Source: Ophiothrix spiculata (lineage: Eukaryota > Echinodermata > Ophiuroidea > Amphilepidida > Ophiotrichidae). From it: a DNA stretch of 23,212 nucleotides. The position numbers and the translations under genes were made by a program. The notes under the pieces were generated by a model. It was not told the origin of the DNA. It did no database searches and was given only the letters and a program-made list of their open reading frames with translations. Below are positions 19,030 through 23,212 of the stretch, in pieces. The DNA is taken from assembly GCA_000969725.1 (NCBI GenBank), contig JXSR01S042791.1; one strand, written 5' to 3'. The number at the start of each line of letters is the position of its first letter. The stretch's first letter is position 1.

Positions 19030-19619
19030 CTAATACACTCGGAATTAAGTTATGGATCCCAATTTTAATTCAACAAATGGCCATAACAGAAAAAGTAAGC
19101 ACTTTTAAGCCAAATTGTTTGGAGGGTATTAATATCTACTAATAACAAACTCAATCAACTAATAAAATCAAAAGTCATGGGTGAAAGGGGCGCTCCATTT
19201 TTAACACTTTATAGTATTAAAAAAATGATGGGGTTTATACTATCGAATTTGTTTCTGATGTTAGGTGCAGAAATGGCAATAGAGGGAGATTTCCTAACCT
19301 TTTTTTCTCAAATTTTAGCACTTATTGCCATTATAGTCTAGGAGCTGGTAAAGTTTTGTTTGCGCTAAATTTAGGAGAGCATAACTCAACTGTTTTAGAC
19401 TAATATGGACCTAATAAACAACTTATGATATGTGCCAAAAAATCTCGCCTCTGCGAAATGTCCGATTTTTGCAAAATTCAAAATGGCCGCCAAAATCCAT
19501 TGAAAAGCCTATTGCGACTACATTGAGTATATGAAAAATATGTTTTCCTTGACTTTTTATGAAATTCTTGGATAAGTAGAACATGAAGGTAAATTAAAAG
19601 TGTATTATGGTGTTGTTAA

Positions 19620-20545
19620 CATTTTTATAATTTCCAAAATGGCCGCCAAAACATCCAAAATGGCCGCCAAAATAGCATATTTTAAATAAAATTGACAAAA
19701 ATATCTCTTGAAATGCAAATTATCATAAATTATCAACAGAAAATGGCATTTAGGGTTACAAGAAGATCATATGTTCCCTAACTATGATGTTTAAATGCTT
19801 TAAATTCAAAATGGCGCCAATACCGAGATCCAAAATGGCCTCCAAAATATGTTTTAATCCACAAATATGGGTTAAAACAACTTGAAAACAGCATTAAGCA
19901 CACTAATTATAATAAATAATCAACAGAAAATGACATTTGGACTATAAAAAGATAATTTCTCCACTAATTATGATGTTAACATATAAAAAGTCAAAATGGC
20001 GCCTGTACCAATGACCAAAATGGCCGCCAAAATATGTTTTAATGCACAAAAATGGGTTAAAACGACTTAAAAACAGTATCACGCACACTATACGTTCAAA
20101 ATAATTGACGTGATTGATGGAAAGTAGTTTTAAGAGTTACAACATATATATTTGTCCCCCCCCCCATTAGGCTGTTAAAAAGCTGAACATTCCAAATGGT
20201 GCCTGTACTGAGATCCAAAATGGCTGCCAAAATATGTTTTAATGTACTACAGATGGGTCATAACGACTTCAAAACAGCATCAAACACACAACATATTTTT
20301 CAAGAAAGTTTATGGAAAATGAGTTACAACAGATATATTTATCCCTCAATTACGCTGTTAACAAGCTTAAAATACCAAATGGTGCCTGTATTGAGATTCA
20401 AAATGGCCCCCAAAATACGCTTAAACGTGTTAAAGATGGCTTAAACGACTTTTTAGACTGTTAACAAGCTTAAAATTTCAATGGCATCTGTACTGAGGTT
20501 ACAAAATGGCCGCCAAAATGTGTTTTGATGCGCTAAAAATGGGTT
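19620..20545. repeat. Left-arm tandem repeats (~185 bp) with AAAATGGCCGCCAAAA core
   Basis: About five units are seen, with paired motifs such as CAAAATGGCGCC...GAGATCCAAAATGGCCTCC near 19809, 19994, 20194, 20378 and 20479. Each carries GGGTTAAAACGACTTAAAAA- and GTTAACAAGCTT-like words. The last unit is shorter (about 100 bp). A C11 run lies at about 20156-20165. Confidence 0.85.
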
Positions 20546-20589
20546 AAATGAGTTTAATACAGCATCAAATACTCTACATTTTAAACATG

Positions 20590-21460
20590 TTAACAGCTTA
20601 ATTGGCTGTTGTTCCTCTCAAAACCATTTCCAATCAAATATCTTGAAAAGTATAGTGTATTTGTTGCTGTTTTAAAGTCATTCAACCCATTTGTAGCGCA
20701 TCTAAATGTATTTTGGTGGCCGTTTTGGATCTCAGCAGTACAGACGCCATTTGGAATTTGAAGCTTGTTAACAGGCTTATTTAGGGACAAATACATCTGT
20801 TGTAACTCTCAAAACTATTTTCCATCAAATATCTTGAAATTATAGTATGTTTAATGCTGTTTTAACCACATTCAACCCATTTGTAGTGCATTAAAAAATA
20901 TTTTGGAGGCCATTTTGGATCAGAACAGGTGCCATTTGGTATTTTTAGCTTGTTAACAGCCTAATTTCGGGACAAATATATCTGTTGTAACTCTCAAAAC
21001 TACTTTCAATCAATTATTTTAAACATATAGTGTGCTTGATGCTGTTTTTAAGTCGTTTTAACCCATTTTTGCGCATTAAAACGTATTTTGGCGGCCATTT
21101 TGGACCTTGGTTCTGGTGCCATTTTCATTTTTTAAACATGTTAACATCAAAATTAGTGGACAAATGATCTTGTTGTAGTCCAAAATGTCATTTTCTGTTG
21201 ATTATTTGTGATGTGCTTGGTGCTTTTTTTATATGGTTTTAACACATTTTTGCTTAGTAAAATATATTTTGGCGGCCATTTTGGATCTTGGTATGGGCGC
21301 CCTTTGAATTTTAAACATGTTAACATCATAATTAGTGGAAAGATGATCTTTTTGTAGCCATAAATGTCATTTTCTGTTGATTATTTATGGTATTTCAAAG
21401 GATATTTTTGTCAATTATAGTTAAAATATTCGATTTTGTCGGCCATTTTGAATTTGAAAC
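20590..21460. repeat. Right-arm tandem repeats, inverted relative to the left arm
   Basis: Units occur at about 20713, 20900, 21086, 21266 and 21438, spacing ~172-187 bp, each with TTTTGGCGGCCATTTTGGAT followed by a GGTGCCATTTGG-type motif. They are the reverse complement of the left-arm units and would pair with them in a hairpin. Confidence 0.85.
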
Positions 21461-22309
21461 ATGCATATATGACCTTATTTTGAGCCGAATGTGTTTGTTA
21501 CAGCTCTAGTAGTAATTTATCTAAGGTAAGGTTGACCTTTAACTATTTTACAACTAGTTTTAAAGGCATTTTAGTGAAAATAAATTATTTTGGCAGCCAT
21601 TTTGGGTGCCATCTTGGATTTCGGAGAATGCCCACAGGGTATTTCCGGGGACTTTTTATCAGTGATTCTACACATATTTCTGCACCTATTCTGAAAAAAT
21701 CAGCTTGTTACCAAAAATGTCCACCTTTTAACTTATATGAGCTAATACTCTTGGACTAAAAAATATTATTTTTCAAGAAAATAAGGGTTTCGCTGAATAA
21801 AACTTTGGTTTTTGTAAACAAATTGCTTATACGAGATACAAAGGCTTATATATATATAGTTACTATAAGTAATGTTTATAATTGTTTACTATATATTCCA
21901 ATATATTGAAAATATTTTATTTACTTCATTTAAGTACCGGATTTGCTTTTTGATAATTTTTGAACTAGTATTTTGTCAATTTTGTATATTTTTGATGTTT
22001 TGGCGGCCATCTTGAATTTTTGAAAAGGCTAAAAGACTATGATGTCAATTTTAAATGATATGCATGTTCCCTTTATCCTAACATACCATAAAAAAATGAA
22101 AAACATTTCTTTTCTTATATTCAAAGTGATTGCAATAGACTTTTAATGGATTTTGGCGGCCATTTTGAATTTCGCAGAAATCGGATATTTCGCAGAGGCG
22201 AGATTTTTTGGCACATATCACAAGTTGTTCAGTGGGTCCATATTAGTCTAAAACAGTTGAGTTTGCCTCTCCTAAATTAAATGCATACAAAACTTTACCA
22301 GCTCCTCTA

Positions 22310-22963
22310 CACTCTTAGAAGGCCGGGATCAAATTTTTGATCCTTTTTCGGGATCATTTTATTTTGATCCTTTAAGGATCACTTTTGATCCTTTAAGGAT
22401 CACTTTTGATCCTTTAAGGATCAATATATACAAATGGATCAAATTCACAAGGATCATTTTTGATCCTTTTTTAGGATCATTTTATTTTTATCCTTTTTGA
22501 TTACAATATCAAAGTTTTGATCTGTATTTCTGGTTTACTTTGATACGGAAAGGATGAGCTCATATTTGATACCGCGTTTGAATCCAACGTATCTTTTGTT
22601 TCATATTTGAGTACAACCCAATATCCACTACACAGCGGGGAATGTATACAATGGTGTAACATATAAATACGTTGATATCATCACACAGTCCGGCGTGGTC
22701 GAGTGGTTAGAGCATTGGTCTCGAGTCGTAATTACCAGCAGGTATGAATGCGGCGTGGGTTCAAACCCTGCTAGCGTCACTTCAGTGTGATGTTTTTTGC
22801 AGGTCTTTTTTATAAGAAATATTTGATCCTTTTTCGGATCAAAATTTTTGATCCTTTTTTTGGGATCACTTTGATCCTTAAAGGATAAGCTCATATTTGA
22901 TACCTAAAAAGGATCAAAATTGATCCTTTTTGTCTCATATTTGATACTTTCTTTCTAAGAGTG
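22310..22963. mobile_element. 654-bp TA-flanked element built of GATCC hairpins, nested in the foldback
   Basis: The 11-bp TIR CACTCTTAGAA (22310-22320) is exactly inverted at 22953-22963, with TA on both sides (22308-22309 and 22964-22965). The body is a run of GATCCTTTTT / AAAAAGGATC words. The unit GATCCTTTAAGGATC repeats three times at 21-bp period (22366, 22387, 22408). A tRNA-like sequence sits in the middle. It lies at the right tip of the 19334-22967 element, so it inserted later. It has no transposase. Confidence 0.8.
22687..22780 (+). pseudogene. Degenerate Ser/Leu-type tRNA-like sequence
   Basis: The A box TGGTCGAGTGG and B box GGTTCAAACCC are good, the T stem GTGGG/CCTGC pairs with wobbles, and a long variable arm is implied by the ~25 bases between the anticodon region (CTCGAGT) and the T stem. 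The acceptor ends do not pair. An inverted repeat, CATCACAC (22679-22686) and GTGTGATG (22785-22792), encloses it, followed directly by T6. It is probably a captured tRNA or SINE head that can still be read by Pol III. Confidence 0.5.
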
Positions 22964-22971
22964 TACTATTA

Positions 22972-23143
22972 GTACAAATTTGGCTATGAGGAAGCTTGTT
23001 TCTGCCAGAGGTGTTTTAGAATGGTTGGGTAATAGTACTGATTATTCATTTGGGAAATGTTTGCTGTCTTGCTTTTTAATGACTTTCCACCATATAACTG
23101 TCAAAAATAACATTTTGTAACATTTTGAAGGGAACAATTTGTT
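22972..23143. repeat. R2 array, copy 3 (right part after the foldback insertion)
   Basis: The sequence resumes GTACAAATTTGGCTATGAGG and continues GGTTGGGTAATAGTACTGAT, collinear with 16216-16290 and 17868-17950. This shows the foldback split one R2 unit. Confidence 0.8.
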
Positions 23144-23212
23144 TCCAGAATTTCTTCATAGCATGGTGTATCACCATTGGTAATTTCTTCTCCACTGTTT
23201 GGTTACCACATA
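23077..23212 (-). pseudogene. R2-borne reading frame, copy 4 (cut by window end)
   Basis: The minus-strand frame is open from the window edge through EKKLPMVIHHAMKKFWKQIV and PFKMLQNVIFDSYMVES to TAA at 23077-23079. It is intact over the part seen. The C-terminal residues differ from copy 2 (LEMGFFTGYMVES) by a few indel-like changes. Confidence 0.4.
23144..23212. repeat. R2 array, copy 4 (partial)
   Basis: CCAGAATTTCTTCATAGCATGG through GGTTACCACATA repeats the start of copies 1-3; the array continues beyond the window. Confidence 0.85.

Larger units (their letters stand above)
18044..19333. repeat. R2 array, copy 3 (left part)
   Basis: This follows copy 2 closely from AGAATTTCTGCATAGC to about 18518, then a ~720-bp unique stretch (including the 18682-19029 repeats). 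The shared GATGTTAGGTGCAGAAATGG...CACTTATTGCCATTA segment runs up to the foldback insertion. The right part of this copy resumes at 22972. Confidence 0.75.
19334..22967. mobile_element. ~3.6-kb foldback transposon with repeat-filled arms (hosts a nested element)
   Basis: The left end TAGTCTAGGAGCTGGTAAAG is inverted at the right (...CTTTACCAGCTCCTC, about 22293-22307), and the arms match inwards for over a kilobase. ATTA stands on both sides (19330-19333 and 22968-22971). R2 copy 2 reads GCCATTAATACAAATTTGG with no insert, and copy 1 reads TTAGTACAAATTAGG. The centre is near 20585. The right arm has ~500 bp (about 21470-21990) missing from the left. There is no coding frame. It resembles FB/foldback elements in architecture; superfamily unassigned. 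Confidence 0.85.

Noticed and set aside
19620-21460. Regularly spaced repeats as a CRISPR array
   Set aside because: The units are 185 bp, diverged, mirrored in two arms of a eukaryotic foldback; no short identical repeats with unique spacers.
22628-22894. 88-codon minus-strand frame
   Set aside because: It reads through the tRNA-like segment and GATCC repeats; a typical artefact (AGFEPT from a B box).

Overview
The window looks like AT-rich, gene-poor nuclear DNA from an animal, most likely a marine invertebrate. The reasons are low CpG outside mobile elements, eukaryote-type splice signals, Pol III tRNA-like sequences with A and B boxes, many short inverted-repeat transposons, and no long reading frame. 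I cannot fix the phylum from sequence alone. No complete protein-coding gene can be supported. Most ATG-started reading frames are chance or fall inside repeats.

Layout. 1-1100: AT-rich, nothing recognised. 1104-1571: short transposon with 12-bp terminal inverted repeats (TIRs). 1645-2100: near-perfect hairpin with ~188-bp arms. 2385-2758: CpG-rich block of GTCG/CTCGA words. 2755-3127: element fragment whose sister lies inverted at 7700-8192. About 3440-15345: a decayed tandem array (R1), base unit ~2.3-2.8 kb, five partial or full units. At least seven younger insertions split R1, and the other units often preserve the empty site: a 380-bp tRNA-bearing insertion (12-bp target duplication), three TTA-flanked elements and three or four TTAA-flanked elements. 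A pogo/Tigger-type short element (10435-10691) lies between units.

About 15450-23212: a second array (R2), base unit ~0.8 kb, four copies, each holding the same minus-strand reading frame (intact in copy 2, and in copy 4 as far as seen; stopped early in copies 1 and 3). R2 copy 1 carries a 211-bp element with a 5-bp duplication. R2 copy 3 carries a ~3.6-kb foldback element (19334-22967) flanked by ATTA. Its arms are ~185-bp tandem repeats, each with an AAAATGGCSGCC-type motif. Its right end was later hit by a 654-bp TA-flanked element (22310-22963) made of GATCC hairpins, which itself contains a degenerate Ser/Leu-type tRNA-like sequence. The region is therefore a nested insertion history that can be read in order.

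Host gene traces are weak but real candidates. One is a 72-bp plus-strand internal exon at 17071-17142 with good splice sites. Others are phase-compatible open segments at 13638-13707 and 15352-15416, and a GC-richer minus-strand candidate first exon at 13353-13491. If these are genuine, the window is mostly intron and the arrays expanded inside introns. Functional interplay between genes cannot be described from this window.
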